From contig CANKVS010000040.1 of assembly GCA_947487155.1 (NCBI GenBank), positions 1-38,387 of the forward strand: a stretch of 38,387 bases of DNA, given 5' to 3'. The translations under genes and the position numbers were made by a program. A model generated the notes under the pieces. That model was not told where the DNA came from. It did no database searches and saw only the letters and a list, made by a program, of their open reading frames with translations. This DNA is from an uncultured Flaviramulus sp. (GTDB taxonomy: Bacteria > Bacteroidota > Bacteroidia > Flavobacteriales > Flavobacteriaceae). This document shows, one piece after another, positions 19,201 through 27,197 of this stretch; the first letter of the stretch is position 1, and each line of letters starts with the position of its first letter.

Positions 19201-20839
19201 TACCATTAGCATCGGTTATATTACTACTTATATTACTTGGTGGAATATACCCAATGGTAGGTTGCGCTTCTACGTTATCTGGAATTCCATCATTATCACT
19301 ATCAATATCAACGGTATCTGAGATATTATCATTATCAAAATCACATTTAGAACTCACTCCAAAATTTGTTAACCTAAGGCCTGTACTAGAATCTGTTCCT
19401 GTAGCACCAAATAACAAATCTACATGAGAAAATATGTCAAATTCCATATATAAATAAAAGTCTGGGTCGTCACCTTGTGTTCCTCCATCATCTGGCTCAT
19501 ATAACCAATCTGTAGCAGGAGCAGCAATTGTAGGATCTAATCTATACAATGTATAACCTGTAGGGTCTGGTCCATTTGAAAAACCAGCCTGTTCTAAGTT
19601 AGTTGTAGCGTTTAAATAACCTGTAACTGCAGATGTTACGGTTGCGGGATTAAATCCTGCAATCTCAGTATAATTTCTAGAATACCTAGTATCTATATCT
19701 CTTGATTCTAAAATAATACTATAAAGAATAGCTGGTATACCAATAGGGTTGGAAGGTGTTGCACTTCCTGCTTCTACCAAATCAAAAGAATAAGCTACAT
19801 ATTCATCGTTACTAGAATTAAAACTACTAACTCTTAATTCATTATTACAATCAACCGTGAAAGATCCATTTATACTTATAATTGTAAGAACAATATCGTA
19901 ATATTTGTTTTGAAAAAAGAGCGCATTTGAATATACTACTTTTTCACCAGCCTTAACATCGCTTAAATTGGTTGCTGTAAGCAATGATGGACTATTAAAC
20001 TGAATAGACGATGAACACTCATAAGTATCTATAATACCATCGTTATCATCATCTAAATCACAACTATCACTAACGCCATCACCATCTGAATCTAAATTAC
20101 CAGAGGCAACAGCATCACAGGGGTCGATAGGTATAGTAACTGTTAATGTTGCACAATAGGTTTCAGAAATACACGGGTTATCATCATGTGTAACGACTAC
20201 GCAATATTCATTACCATCTAAACCCGTTACATCATTTATCTCTAAAATGGAATAATCTACATTTTGATATATTGCCGAATCGGTTAAAGCCACTCCTCCT
20301 GATGATGGGTTCCCCAAATACCATTGGTAATTAAGGTTGTGATTTGAATTGTATCCACCACCACCATAATTTGGGTTACCTGAACCAGTAAAACTTGTAG
20401 TATTTAGCGCACTAGCATCAATTTCAAAAAATGTGTAATTTCCTGCTAATTCTGTTTGGTTACTTGGAGCTGTGTTTATTGTAAGTCTTGTAGCAATTGT
20501 TTCGTTACCTGTAACTCCATTATAGCCTCCAGACCCACCAGAGACTCTGCCATTTGAATCAAAGCCTGTACCATCTAATATTCCATCATTATTTCCATCT
20601 ACTCCACCTGACTCTATTGAATCATAGCACCCATCATGATCACTATCTAATTCAAAGTAGTCATATACACCATCACCATTAGTATCATTAGGTTCATTAA
20701 TATCTAGAATACCATCGTTATCGTCATCATCATCTACAGCATCTGCTATTCCGTCTCCATCAAAATCTTGAGCATAAGTTGTATTTGAAATCAACAATAC
20801 AAATAAAAACAGTACTTTAAAAAGTATAATCTTTTTCAT
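16250..20839 (-). CDS. Large T9SS-exported protein with TSP3-like repeats and LamG domain
   Basis: A 1529-residue secreted or cell-surface protein of unknown substrate. A signal peptide (1-23, TTYAQ) is followed by Asp-rich, calcium-binding thrombospondin type-3-like repeats in three blocks (about 24-95, 245-275 and 500-655), with motifs such as DFDGDGIAD and DSDNDGIPD. A LamG/concanavalin-like domain follows at about 663-835 (DFDGIDDYLS, WHHITGVYSS, GDIDEVRVFD). The next 600 residues look like a beta-rich passenger region. The last 75 residues are a type A T9SS sorting domain, ending GAYIACIRTEDNQVITKKIIFN in separate blocks. ATG start. The gene stands alone between a terminator and a 634-bp non-coding region. 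An adhesive or glycan-binding role is likely, but no catalytic residues are visible. Confidence 0.9.
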   Translation of the reverse strand: MKKIILFKVLFLFVLLISNTTYAQDFDGDGIADAVDDDDDNDGILDINEPNDTNGDGVYDYFELDSDHDGCYDSIESGGVDGNNDGILDGTGFDSNGRVSGGSGGYNGVTGNETIATRLTINTAPSNQTELAGNYTFFEIDASALNTTSFTGSGNPNYGGGGYNSNHNLNYQWYLGNPSSGGVALTDSAIYQNVDYSILEINDVTGLDGNEYCVVVTHDDNPCISETYCATLTVTIPIDPCDAVASGNLDSDGDGVSDSCDLDDDNDGIIDTYECSSSIQFNSPSLLTATNLSDVKAGEKVVYSNALFFQNKYYDIVLTIISINGSFTVDCNNELRVSSFNSSNDEYVAYSFDLVEAGSATPSNPIGIPAILYSIILESRDIDTRYSRNYTEIAGFNPATVTSAVTGYLNATTNLEQAGFSNGPDPTGYTLYRLDPTIAAPATDWLYEPDDGGTQGDDPDFYLYMEFDIFSHVDLLFGATGTDSSTGLRLTNFGVSSKCDFDNDNISDTVDIDSDNDGIPDNVEAQPTIGYIPPSNISSNITDANGNGLDDVYETAMGGTDLNDLEDTDGDSLKDYLDSDTDNDGTPDIEENGQANTINGVDIDNDGLHDNLDSVMAYLDVNDEVSTGDVADLTTSFGDVDSDATIGGDLDYRDLFDINPPAIASIDFDGIDDYLSREAFIDGLNNVTIMAWVKTDSGNSTNMVIAGEDTGCKLWLENGNTPKFTVKTAGNSEASVNCSAINFDEWHHITGVYSSASGEIAIYIDGALLNSANIGSTGAAIENTEDSNGNFEIGRLSSDISNKEYFKGDIDEVRVFDIALTSEQINKMVYQEIENNSGTNNVKGVIAAKDIEDTVTSANVPWANLIAYYPMTNIVMGRTSDYSSYDKELYINYITTIQDQTAPMPFITSSNGAWTAQSTWLHGDVWDVENIANNKDWCIVKIASDVSISHTLKTIGLVIDSGQTLTVNSDNLVENSWYLELNGSLNLEGDSQLIQTEYSDLVTSATGAVLRRQEGTSNVYRYNYWASPVGAKGVTALTNNNASVNNSNNSAFTLDMIKDEMGINLSFTSAYDEAGKISAYWLYTYINGLTYWDWSALTSSTAIPSGVGYTQKGTGNAGLEQQYIFDGKPNNGTILVNVTDKGGAGSVPSVSKTEYLLGNPYPSAIDIHKFIDDNAGVIGGYLYLWQQWGGNSHILREYEGGYAQVNKLGSIRAFQFVGLEGANNGSQDGTLIPSRSLPVGQGFITEIVADGDVEFNNTQRIFIKEADADGSYNNGSTFFKSDGGKEKSKNNSAKTNEIVEFKKIRLELNAISGPATRRELLLGFSETTTDGFDYGYDAEYTDSNNNDINLNFEGKNMNIQAYSDITDDKVVALNFKSSGSNTFEIKMSDSENIDNGQAVYLRDNITGTYFNLKEDTSYSFSSEQGKFNERFEIVFQSEEKTLSVEETKTESNFIYYQNKTNTLFAKKMNSPVSRLAVVNMTGQTVLELTNVSQATLNNGLQLSNMATGAYIACIRTEDNQVITKKIIFN

Positions 20840-21158
20840 TGGTTAAGTTTTAATAGCTTTAGGGAACTATTTTATTTAATACCAAAATGATACTTTTTAA
20901 TACAATGGATGGGTTGTAAAATACTTGAGGGAAGTGCTATTCATATAAACCAAATACATGGCTTTAATGAATTACTATAGGCAATATTAAGGATAAATAT
21001 ATTTTCAACCAAAATAAATTACATCTTTTTTCCGACAAAGTGTATAAATTAATCGTTAAAGTGTTTATTTTTCGTGTTTTTATCACTAAAAAAACTTGTA
21101 AAAACCTAAAAAAGAGCCAATTAACAACTAAAATGAGTATATATCCTTAAAAACTACG

Positions 21159-21190
21159 GTTAATATATGTAAATACATACAAATATTAAC
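21159..21190. other. Nested imperfect palindrome in the divergent region
   Basis: Outer arms GTTAATAT/ATATTAAC enclose inner arms ATGTA/TACAT with a short asymmetric bulge. It has no T-tract. Its position mid-way between divergent genes would suit a regulator-binding site, but no regulator is encoded nearby. Confidence 0.4.
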
Positions 21191-21416
21191 GTACGCTTTT
21201 TAAACAAATTTTAAAATGAATTAGCTCAATCCAAGAGCACCAAATACCAAAAAAGAAACTTTTTTTCTGTTTTGCGGTGAGCGTCTTCTAGATATTAAAT
21301 TAAAAAGATTTTACTAAAAATTGGGATTTGTGGAAGCATCCATTTTGGATATATTGTTTCGTAAATTTTTAAAATAGAGTTTCACTAATAAAAATGGCAT
21401 CATTTTAATATGCCTA

Positions 21417-21446
21417 TTTGTTTTTTACATATTTTAGATACCTGTT
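21417..21446 (+). promoter_or_regulatory. Candidate promoter of the dehydrogenase gene
   Basis: TTTG (21417-21420) and TACCTGTT (21439-21446) are separated by 18 nt, near the Bacteroidota -33/-7 layout. The -7 box deviates from TAnnTTTG at two positions. The ATG follows 27 nt later. Confidence 0.3.
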
Positions 21447-21473
21447 TTTAAACCCTTATAATTAAGTGTCCAA

Positions 21474-23165
21474 ATGATTATGAATAAAACCAAAATAGTC
21501 TTTTTACTTCTTGTAGTTACTGTATTTCTAGGGTGCCAATCTAAACCATCATACTCCAACCAACCAGAGTCTATAGCTAGAGGAAATGAACTGTTTGAGC
21601 AACATTGTACTGCGTGTCATAATTTTAAAAGTGCTGGAATAGGTTCTAACCTTTCTGGAATAACAAAAATGGTAAGTTATAATTGGTTAAACAATTTTAT
21701 TAAAAACCCAAAGCAATTAATTGATAGCGGCGATGAAAGAGCGGTTAAATTATATAAAAAATATAATATTTACATGCCTAATTTTGAGCATTTAAAAACT
21801 GAAGAATTAAATAATATATTGGCTTTTCTTAACACAAAAACCGACATTCCTAAGTCCGTAAAAAATAATTATGGTACGCCTTTAAAGAATCCTATTAAAG
21901 ATAGTATTGCTAAAAATGGTAAAACGTTAGTTTTAAAATACATTATGCAAGTTCCTGCTACATCAAAAAATAAACCTGTAGCGAGAATTAATAAAATGCA
22001 TTCTACTCCCGATGGCAAAAACACCTTTATTAACGATTTAAACGGTATTCTTTATCATATAAATGGTAATACTGTAAGCACCGTTTTAAAAATTGAAGAT
22101 TATTTTAAAAATTTTATTAGCACACCTGGTCTAGGCACAGGCTTTGGAAGTTTCGCCTTTCATCCAGATTTTAAAGCAAATGGATTACTTTACACCAGTC
22201 ATACCGAAAAAAATAATGTTAGTAAAGCGGTTGATTTTACCTATAACGACAGCATTCCTAAAACATTACAATGGGTTGTGACCGAATGGGAAATGAATCC
22301 TAAAAACTTTGCAATAAAAAACACTCACAGAGAACTTTTGCGTATAGATATGCCTACTAGAATTCACGGTATGCAAGACATTACATTTAACCCAGTTACT
22401 ACCAAAAACTCGTTAGATTATGGAAACTTATATATTGGTATTGGTGATGGTGGTTCTGCAGAAAACGGGTTTACACATTTAACCCAAAGTACGTCGCAAA
22501 TTTGGGGGACAATTCTTAGAATAAACCCATTAGGTAACACTAGTAAAAACAAAAAATATGGTATTCCTAACAATAACCCTTTTGCTAATAATAAAAATGC
22601 TCTTGGTGAAATATGGGCTTATGGCTTTAGAAATCCGCATCGTATGTCATGGCATCCAAACAACGGGCAAATGTTAGCCTCTGATATTGGTCATAAAAAA
22701 ATTGAAGAAATTAATAGTATTGAAAAAGGTTATAATTACGGTTGGCCAAAAAGAGAAGGCACTTTTGCTATTTATACCGATACCAATATGGAAAATGTAT
22801 ATTCAATAAAAAATAGAGATACAACTTTAATAGATCCCGTATTACAATTTGATCATGATGAAGCTAACGCCATTTGTGGTGGTTTTGTGTACAATGGAAA
22901 AGCCATTCCTGAATTAAAAGGAAAATACATATTTGGAAGCATTGTTAAAGGTTGTGTTTTTATGGCGGATGCTAAGCATTTAGAATTAGGAAAGCAAAGT
23001 ACAATTACAAAATTTGAAATTTCTGTAAACAACAAAACCACAACATTTCAAGAACTTACAAAACACCACCGTATCGATTTAAGATTAGATATTGATGGCT
23101 CTAACGAACCATACCTTTACACTAAAGCCGATGGGAAAATATATAAAATTATCGGAGTTAAATAG
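21474..23165 (+). CDS. Lipoprotein cytochrome c / PQQ-type sugar dehydrogenase fusion
   Basis: A predicted periplasm-facing lipoprotein oxidoreductase of 563 residues. The signal peptide ends in the lipobox VFLG-Cys21. A cytochrome c domain (about 30-125) has the haem motif CTACH (45-49) and a likely axial Met101 (YMPNF). A six-bladed propeller of the glucose/sorbosone dehydrogenase family follows (about 150-560), with GSFAFHPDF, HGMQDITF, IGIGDGG, GEIWAYGFRNPHRMSWHP and NYGWPKREG. Such enzymes oxidise a sugar with PQQ and could pass electrons straight to the attached haem. The sugar is unknown, and no PQQ synthesis genes are in view. Two ATGs (21474 and 21480) are possible; the second gives a more typical start, MNKTK. 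Confidence 0.88.
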   Translation: MIMNKTKIVFLLLVVTVFLGCQSKPSYSNQPESIARGNELFEQHCTACHNFKSAGIGSNLSGITKMVSYNWLNNFIKNPKQLIDSGDERAVKLYKKYNIYMPNFEHLKTEELNNILAFLNTKTDIPKSVKNNYGTPLKNPIKDSIAKNGKTLVLKYIMQVPATSKNKPVARINKMHSTPDGKNTFINDLNGILYHINGNTVSTVLKIEDYFKNFISTPGLGTGFGSFAFHPDFKANGLLYTSHTEKNNVSKAVDFTYNDSIPKTLQWVVTEWEMNPKNFAIKNTHRELLRIDMPTRIHGMQDITFNPVTTKNSLDYGNLYIGIGDGGSAENGFTHLTQSTSQIWGTILRINPLGNTSKNKKYGIPNNNPFANNKNALGEIWAYGFRNPHRMSWHPNNGQMLASDIGHKKIEEINSIEKGYNYGWPKREGTFAIYTDTNMENVYSIKNRDTTLIDPVLQFDHDEANAICGGFVYNGKAIPELKGKYIFGSIVKGCVFMADAKHLELGKQSTITKFEISVNNKTTTFQELTKHHRIDLRLDIDGSNEPYLYTKADGKIYKIIGVK

Positions 23166-23215
23166 TTTATTTTAAACTAGTGTTAATCATTTATAAATTC
23201 AAATTATAAACGGAA

Positions 23216-23605
23216 ATGAAAGAAAAAATAATAAAAAACAAAGGAGAAAAGTACTCTGTAATGCTATATAAGATTGTACAGGAATTTGATGACAATCTTC
23301 CAAAAGATTTAACCTTTGAAGAAACTATAGAAATTGGTATTGAAGCTTGGAATTTAGCAAACAACAAAGAGTTTTTAGAAAAGAACGGTCTTTACGAGAA
23401 AGAACTAAAAAATTACAAATATTCAGAAACAATAAACAAAATGGTTTCTTTCAAGTTGGAGCATTTTTCTAATTTCAATAACATCATTGTTGATTATAGC
23501 ACAGAAAATGACAGCCTTCAAGTGAAAACACAAACACCTCAAAATCATATTGATAGCTTTTTAAAAAATATCATGCTAACAAATCCAAATCAAACAAAAA
23601 AATAA
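23216..23605 (+). CDS. Small hypothetical protein
   Basis: A 129-residue protein that I do not recognise. It has no signal peptide, membrane segment or cysteine. It is Lys/Glu/Asn-rich and mostly helical by composition. The segment KDLTFEETIEIGIEAWNLAN looks like an ordered helix pair, and KLEHFSNFNNIIVDYS like a short conserved core, followed by a disordered Gln/Asn-rich tail. ATG at 23216, 50 bp after the dehydrogenase stop, so it may be co-transcribed with it. Its stop codon is 3 bp from the stop of the convergent radA. Coding potential is supported by length and flavobacterial codon usage. No function can be assigned. Confidence 0.65.
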   Translation: MKEKIIKNKGEKYSVMLYKIVQEFDDNLPKDLTFEETIEIGIEAWNLANNKEFLEKNGLYEKELKNYKYSETINKMVSFKLEHFSNFNNIIVDYSTENDSLQVKTQTPQNHIDSFLKNIMLTNPNQTKK

Positions 23606-23608
23606 AAG

Positions 23609-24967
23609 CTACACCACAAAACCAACCAAATCTTCAATTTTTGAAATGAGTTGAATTTTAATTACGGTATTTTTTAGTGATATTTTATTGTATTTAGACA
23701 CAAAAATGGTTGAAAACCCTAATTTTTCAGCTTCTAAAATACGTTGTTCAACACGTTGTACAGGGCGAATTTCTCCAGATAAACCAACCTCGGCAGCAAA
23801 ACAAAAATCATTTTGTAATGCTACGTCTTCGTTTGATGATAGTATGGATGCAACAACTGCCAAATCTATTGCAGGATCATCAACGGTAATGCCTCCTGTA
23901 ATATTTAAAAACACATCTTTTGCCCCCAAACGAAACCCAGCACGTTTTTCTAAAACGGCTAGTAGCATGTTTAATCGTTTTGCATTAAACCCTGTAGCAC
24001 TTCGTTGTGGTGTGCCATAAACCGCTGTACTTACTAAAGCTTGCACTTCTATCATAAGCGGGCGCATACCTTCTAAAGTTGCAGCAACAGCGTTTCCGCT
24101 TAATTCTTCATCCTTTTTTGAAATTAAAATTTCTGAAGGATTAGAAACTTCTCTCAATCCAGACCCTTGCATTTCGTATATACCCAGCTCGTTGGTAGAA
24201 CCAAATCGGTTTTTATTGGCACGTAGAATTCTGAATACATGATTACGATCACCTTCAAATTGTAACACAGTATCTACCATATGTTCCAAAATTTTTGGAC
24301 CCGCAATATGTCCATCTTTTGTAATATGCCCAATAAGCAACACAGGCGTCGCTGTTTCTTTTGCAAATTTTATAAGCTCGGTAGTGCATTCCTTGATTTG
24401 AGAAATACTTCCCGAAGACGACTCGATATAATCGCTATGTAACGTTTGAATAGAGTCTATAATTACAATATCTGGCTCTAAAGTTTCTATTTGCTTGAAT
24501 ATATTTTGAGTTTTTGTTTCTGTAAGAATGTAACAATTATTGTTATTTGGATTGATGCGTTCTGCCCGCATTTTTATTTGTTTCTGGCTTTCTTCACCCG
24601 AAACATATAATACTTTATAGGGTAATTTTAATGAAATTTGAAGCAATAATGTACTCTTTCCTATTCCTGGTTCACCACCTAAAAGTGTTAAAGATCCTGG
24701 TACAATACCACCGCCTAAAACACGATTGAATTCGGCATCAAAAGTATCTAACCGAGCTTCTTTAGAGCTATCAATTTCGTTAATTCTTAATGGAACAGCG
24801 GCGCGCTTTACAGGTGATGTTGGCGATTTCCAATCGCTCTTTTCTTGTTTTTGTACAACTTCTTCAACAATAGTATTCCACGCTTTACAAGCTGTACATT
24901 GTCCTTGCCATTTTGCATATTGATTGCCGCAACTCTGACAGAAAAATGTGGTTTTAACTTTTGCCAT
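23609..24967 (-). CDS. radA: DNA repair protein RadA
   Basis: RadA (Sms) is a RecA-like ATPase/helicase that processes recombination intermediates by promoting branch migration. At 452 residues it is full length. An N-terminal zinc finger has Cys10, Cys13, Cys24 and Cys27 (CQSCG, CTACK). The RecA-like ATPase core has Walker A GGEPGIGKST (97-106) and the RadA-specific KNRFG motif near residue 255. A C-terminal Lon-protease-like domain (about 270-450) follows, without the protease active site. ATG start with an AGGAG six nt upstream, unusual for this phylum and contributed by a palindromic repeat. It is the last gene of the panC-panD cluster, 55 bp after the esterase-like gene. Confidence 0.97.
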   Translation of the reverse strand: MAKVKTTFFCQSCGNQYAKWQGQCTACKAWNTIVEEVVQKQEKSDWKSPTSPVKRAAVPLRINEIDSSKEARLDTFDAEFNRVLGGGIVPGSLTLLGGEPGIGKSTLLLQISLKLPYKVLYVSGEESQKQIKMRAERINPNNNNCYILTETKTQNIFKQIETLEPDIVIIDSIQTLHSDYIESSSGSISQIKECTTELIKFAKETATPVLLIGHITKDGHIAGPKILEHMVDTVLQFEGDRNHVFRILRANKNRFGSTNELGIYEMQGSGLREVSNPSEILISKKDEELSGNAVAATLEGMRPLMIEVQALVSTAVYGTPQRSATGFNAKRLNMLLAVLEKRAGFRLGAKDVFLNITGGITVDDPAIDLAVVASILSSNEDVALQNDFCFAAEVGLSGEIRPVQRVEQRILEAEKLGFSTIFVSKYNKISLKNTVIKIQLISKIEDLVGFVV

Positions 24968-24973
24968 ATTTCT

Positions 24974-24997
24974 CTCCTAACCTCTCCAAAGGAGAGG
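24974..24997 (-). repeat. Short palindrome providing an SD-like sequence before radA
   Basis: CCTCTCC-AAA-GGAGAGG (24981-24997) is a perfect 7-bp hairpin. A partial copy of one arm (TCTCTCC) continues to 24971, so on the minus strand AGGAG (24974-24978) sits 6 nt before the radA ATG. The hairpin itself lies in the 55-bp gap and could affect ribosome access. Confidence 0.6.
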
Positions 24998-25022
24998 GAT
25001 TAATTCAGTTTTTAAATTTATA

Positions 25023-26171
25023 CTAGTAGCCAAAATCTGATTTAATTAAATCTGCTTTTTCTAACATTAAGTCTTTTGTTATACCCGCAATTTCATCTAA
25101 TGTGTAAGCCGATTGGTAGGTACGCATTGCTTTTTTTGGCTCGCCTGTTTCTTCGTAAAAGCGTGCTAAATAATAATTGCCTAAAAGAGTTTTAGGGTAT
25201 TCTTTTCTTGCTATTTTCCCTAAAGCTTCAAAATATTCAAACTGTTCTGTTTTTTCTATAGCAGCCGAAATTGCTTTAAAATCATTTGTAAGAATTTGTT
25301 TTTTAATACCAAATAGCTCATAAATGGTTTGGTATTTTTCTTGAAGATATTCTACAGGCGACGTATCTAATTCTAAAATAACGTCTTTATATTCCCTTTT
25401 ACTAATAGGCTGGAAAACATAAAAAATACTTTCTATGGCTTTTGGCATAGCATATGCTGGCACCGAGTAATGCGATGCGCCTTCAAAACTATCAAAATTG
25501 TAAAAGATGTTTTTAGTTTCTAAAGCTGATATGCCTGTATTTAAAGCTTCTGTCATTTTTTTTATAGACTTTGAGTCATTTTTAGTATTTGCCAAATAGT
25601 AAAATATTTTAGACTCTAATTTCCCTAATTGTTCTGGAATATAATCTAGCATATTTGGGGCTAATTCTGGGCTAATAACCACATAACCTTGAAACATTGG
25701 TTGCTGTTTTAGCAAATAATAATTAATAAAATTTGCCGTTTCACCGTGCCCTATAGCTACTCTAAAATTTTCGATTCTATATGTTTTTTCTATATATGGA
25801 ATAAGCTCCATACCAATAAACTCATAAAAAGCAGCACCTGTTTCAATTGGTAACGAATTTTGCCCGTACATGCAATCGTCAAATCGTTTGTTTAATTGGT
25901 TAATACCAACCACAATGGCTTCTGGCATGTCTTCCCAATAGGAATAATAATCTACGTTTCCTGCGACAGCTTCAAATAAATAATCGCCATCTAAAACAAT
26001 AAATAATGGGTAACTCTTGTCTTGATTACCGCTGTAACCTCTTGGTAGTTGTATTTTAAGCTCGCGGGTTTCTCCTAGTTTTGAAGACTCAAAAGTTTCG
26101 TATTTAACTTGTGCGTTAACATTTATAAAGGTTAGTAAAAAGATTAAACAGGTAATGATTGGTTTTAGCAT
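25023..26171 (-). CDS. Esterase-like alpha/beta-hydrolase with missing nucleophile, plus TPR tail
   Basis: A 382-residue exported protein. The signal peptide (1-20, NVNA-Q) precedes an esterase D-type alpha/beta-hydrolase fold (about 25-275), with PLFIVLDGDYLF and a late His in GASHYSVP. The nucleophile elbow, normally G-x-S-x-G, reads G141-H-G-E-T145, so the catalytic serine is replaced by glycine. The protein is therefore probably not an active serine esterase unless it uses another residue. The C-terminal 100 residues hold a TPR-like helical pair (LGNYYLARFYEETGEPKKAM). ATG start. It sits 51 bp after the flippase-like gene and 55 bp before radA in one minus-strand run. A binding or scaffolding role is inferred. 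Confidence 0.8.
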   Translation of the reverse strand: MLKPIITCLIFLLTFINVNAQVKYETFESSKLGETRELKIQLPRGYSGNQDKSYPLFIVLDGDYLFEAVAGNVDYYSYWEDMPEAIVVGINQLNKRFDDCMYGQNSLPIETGAAFYEFIGMELIPYIEKTYRIENFRVAIGHGETANFINYYLLKQQPMFQGYVVISPELAPNMLDYIPEQLGKLESKIFYYLANTKNDSKSIKKMTEALNTGISALETKNIFYNFDSFEGASHYSVPAYAMPKAIESIFYVFQPISKREYKDVILELDTSPVEYLQEKYQTIYELFGIKKQILTNDFKAISAAIEKTEQFEYFEALGKIARKEYPKTLLGNYYLARFYEETGEPKKAMRTYQSAYTLDEIAGITKDLMLEKADLIKSDFGY

Positions 26172-26222
26172 TTTAAATTGGTTTGAAGGTTTAGCTTTAG
26201 CAAGGTATGAAATAAAGCGAAA

Positions 26223-27194
26223 CTATAAAACTTGTTGTTTTGAGTTTTTTCTATTATAAATAGGTAAATAAATAAGCGATAAACCTCCAAAAACAATAAT
26301 CATAAGGGTTTGTGATGCCCACATAATCCAACCGAAAGCAATACTTGGTTCTTCGGCTATTCCAAAAATTTGAAACGCTGCATAAATAGCTAATGGATAA
26401 GACCCTATACCGCCATTTGTGGCAGCAATACTAAAACTTGCTGCAATAAAACCAATAAGAACAGCACCTGTTGAAATACCATGTAACTCTTCAATTGCTA
26501 TAGATGTAACATAAAACATTAGTACGTACATACCCCAAATAAAAAGTGTATGAAAAATGAATGCCCATTTCTTTTTCATTTTAAAAACACTTAAAGCACC
26601 TTCTATTAGTCCGTTTACAAAGGCTTTAATTTTTAATGCAATTTTTGAATTACTTCTTTTTATATAACTTAAAAAAAAGATAATCAATACAATTAATCCT
26701 GCTAAGACTAGTATAATTTTTTGGGGGTTAAACTTTTCAATTAAAAAATTATAAATAAAATCGAATTCCAAAAATAATGTAATTGCAATAATCCCTAACA
26801 TTACTAACATATCTGCAATACGTTCTGCTACAATGGTACCAAAACCTTTTTCAAAAGGCACACTTTCATAATTTGTTAAAATTGATGCTCTGGCTACTTC
26901 GCCCGCTCTGGGAACAGTATAATTAATTAAATATGTTGCAAAGACAGCCATCATACTATTGCCAAACTTAATGTTGTAGCCCATTGGTTCTAATTGAAAA
27001 CGCCAACGGTAAGCTCTAGATAAATGACTAAGAAATCCTAAAAACATTCCTAAAATTATCCACGAATAATCAGATTTTTTTAAATAACCGTAAATGTCTT
27101 CAAGAGACACTTTAGAAAGTGAGTACCAAACCAAAAAAACTCCCAATAATAATGGGAGTGTGATTTTTAATATATATTTTAGCTTTTTATTCAA
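26223..27194 (-). CDS. Flippase-like membrane protein (lysylphosphatidylglycerol synthase TM-domain family)
   Basis: A 323-residue inner-membrane protein of the UPF0104/YbhN/AglD2-like family, which corresponds to the membrane half of MprF without its lysyl-transferase domain. About eight hydrophobic segments are visible. Family signatures are the first-loop AYRWRFQL, VPRAGEVARA, VAERIADML and the glycine-rich NGGIGSYPLAIYAAF near residue 260. Relatives are proposed to flip or transport lipids; no substrate can be inferred. The start must be TTG at 27194. The panD stop TAA lies in the same frame one codon upstream, and the next Met is at residue 50, inside the second helix. Tight spacing to panD (3 bp) implies co-translation. 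Confidence 0.87.
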   Translation of the reverse strand: MNKKLKYILKITLPLLLGVFLVWYSLSKVSLEDIYGYLKKSDYSWIILGMFLGFLSHLSRAYRWRFQLEPMGYNIKFGNSMMAVFATYLINYTVPRAGEVARASILTNYESVPFEKGFGTIVAERIADMLVMLGIIAITLFLEFDFIYNFLIEKFNPQKIILVLAGLIVLIIFFLSYIKRSNSKIALKIKAFVNGLIEGALSVFKMKKKWAFIFHTLFIWGMYVLMFYVTSIAIEELHGISTGAVLIGFIAASFSIAATNGGIGSYPLAIYAAFQIFGIAEEPSIAFGWIMWASQTLMIIVFGGLSLIYLPIYNRKNSKQQVL

Positions 27195-27197
27195 AAT

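Larger units (their letters stand above)
20840..21473. other. 634-bp non-coding divergent region
   Basis: This is the longest stretch without a gene. It separates the minus-strand T9SS cargo gene from the plus-strand dehydrogenase gene, so it should hold both promoters. It is very AT-rich, with no open frame above a few codons. I see one nested imperfect palindrome (21159-21190) and a candidate promoter close to the dehydrogenase gene, but no tRNA or recognisable structured RNA. Confidence 0.6.

Noticed and set aside
21221..21240. tRNA D-arm-like sequence (TTAGCTCA...AGAGCA)
   Set aside because: A 4-bp GCTC/GAGC stem is present, but there is no acceptor stem, anticodon arm or T-arm around it, and the loop lacks the GG pair. 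Likely chance.
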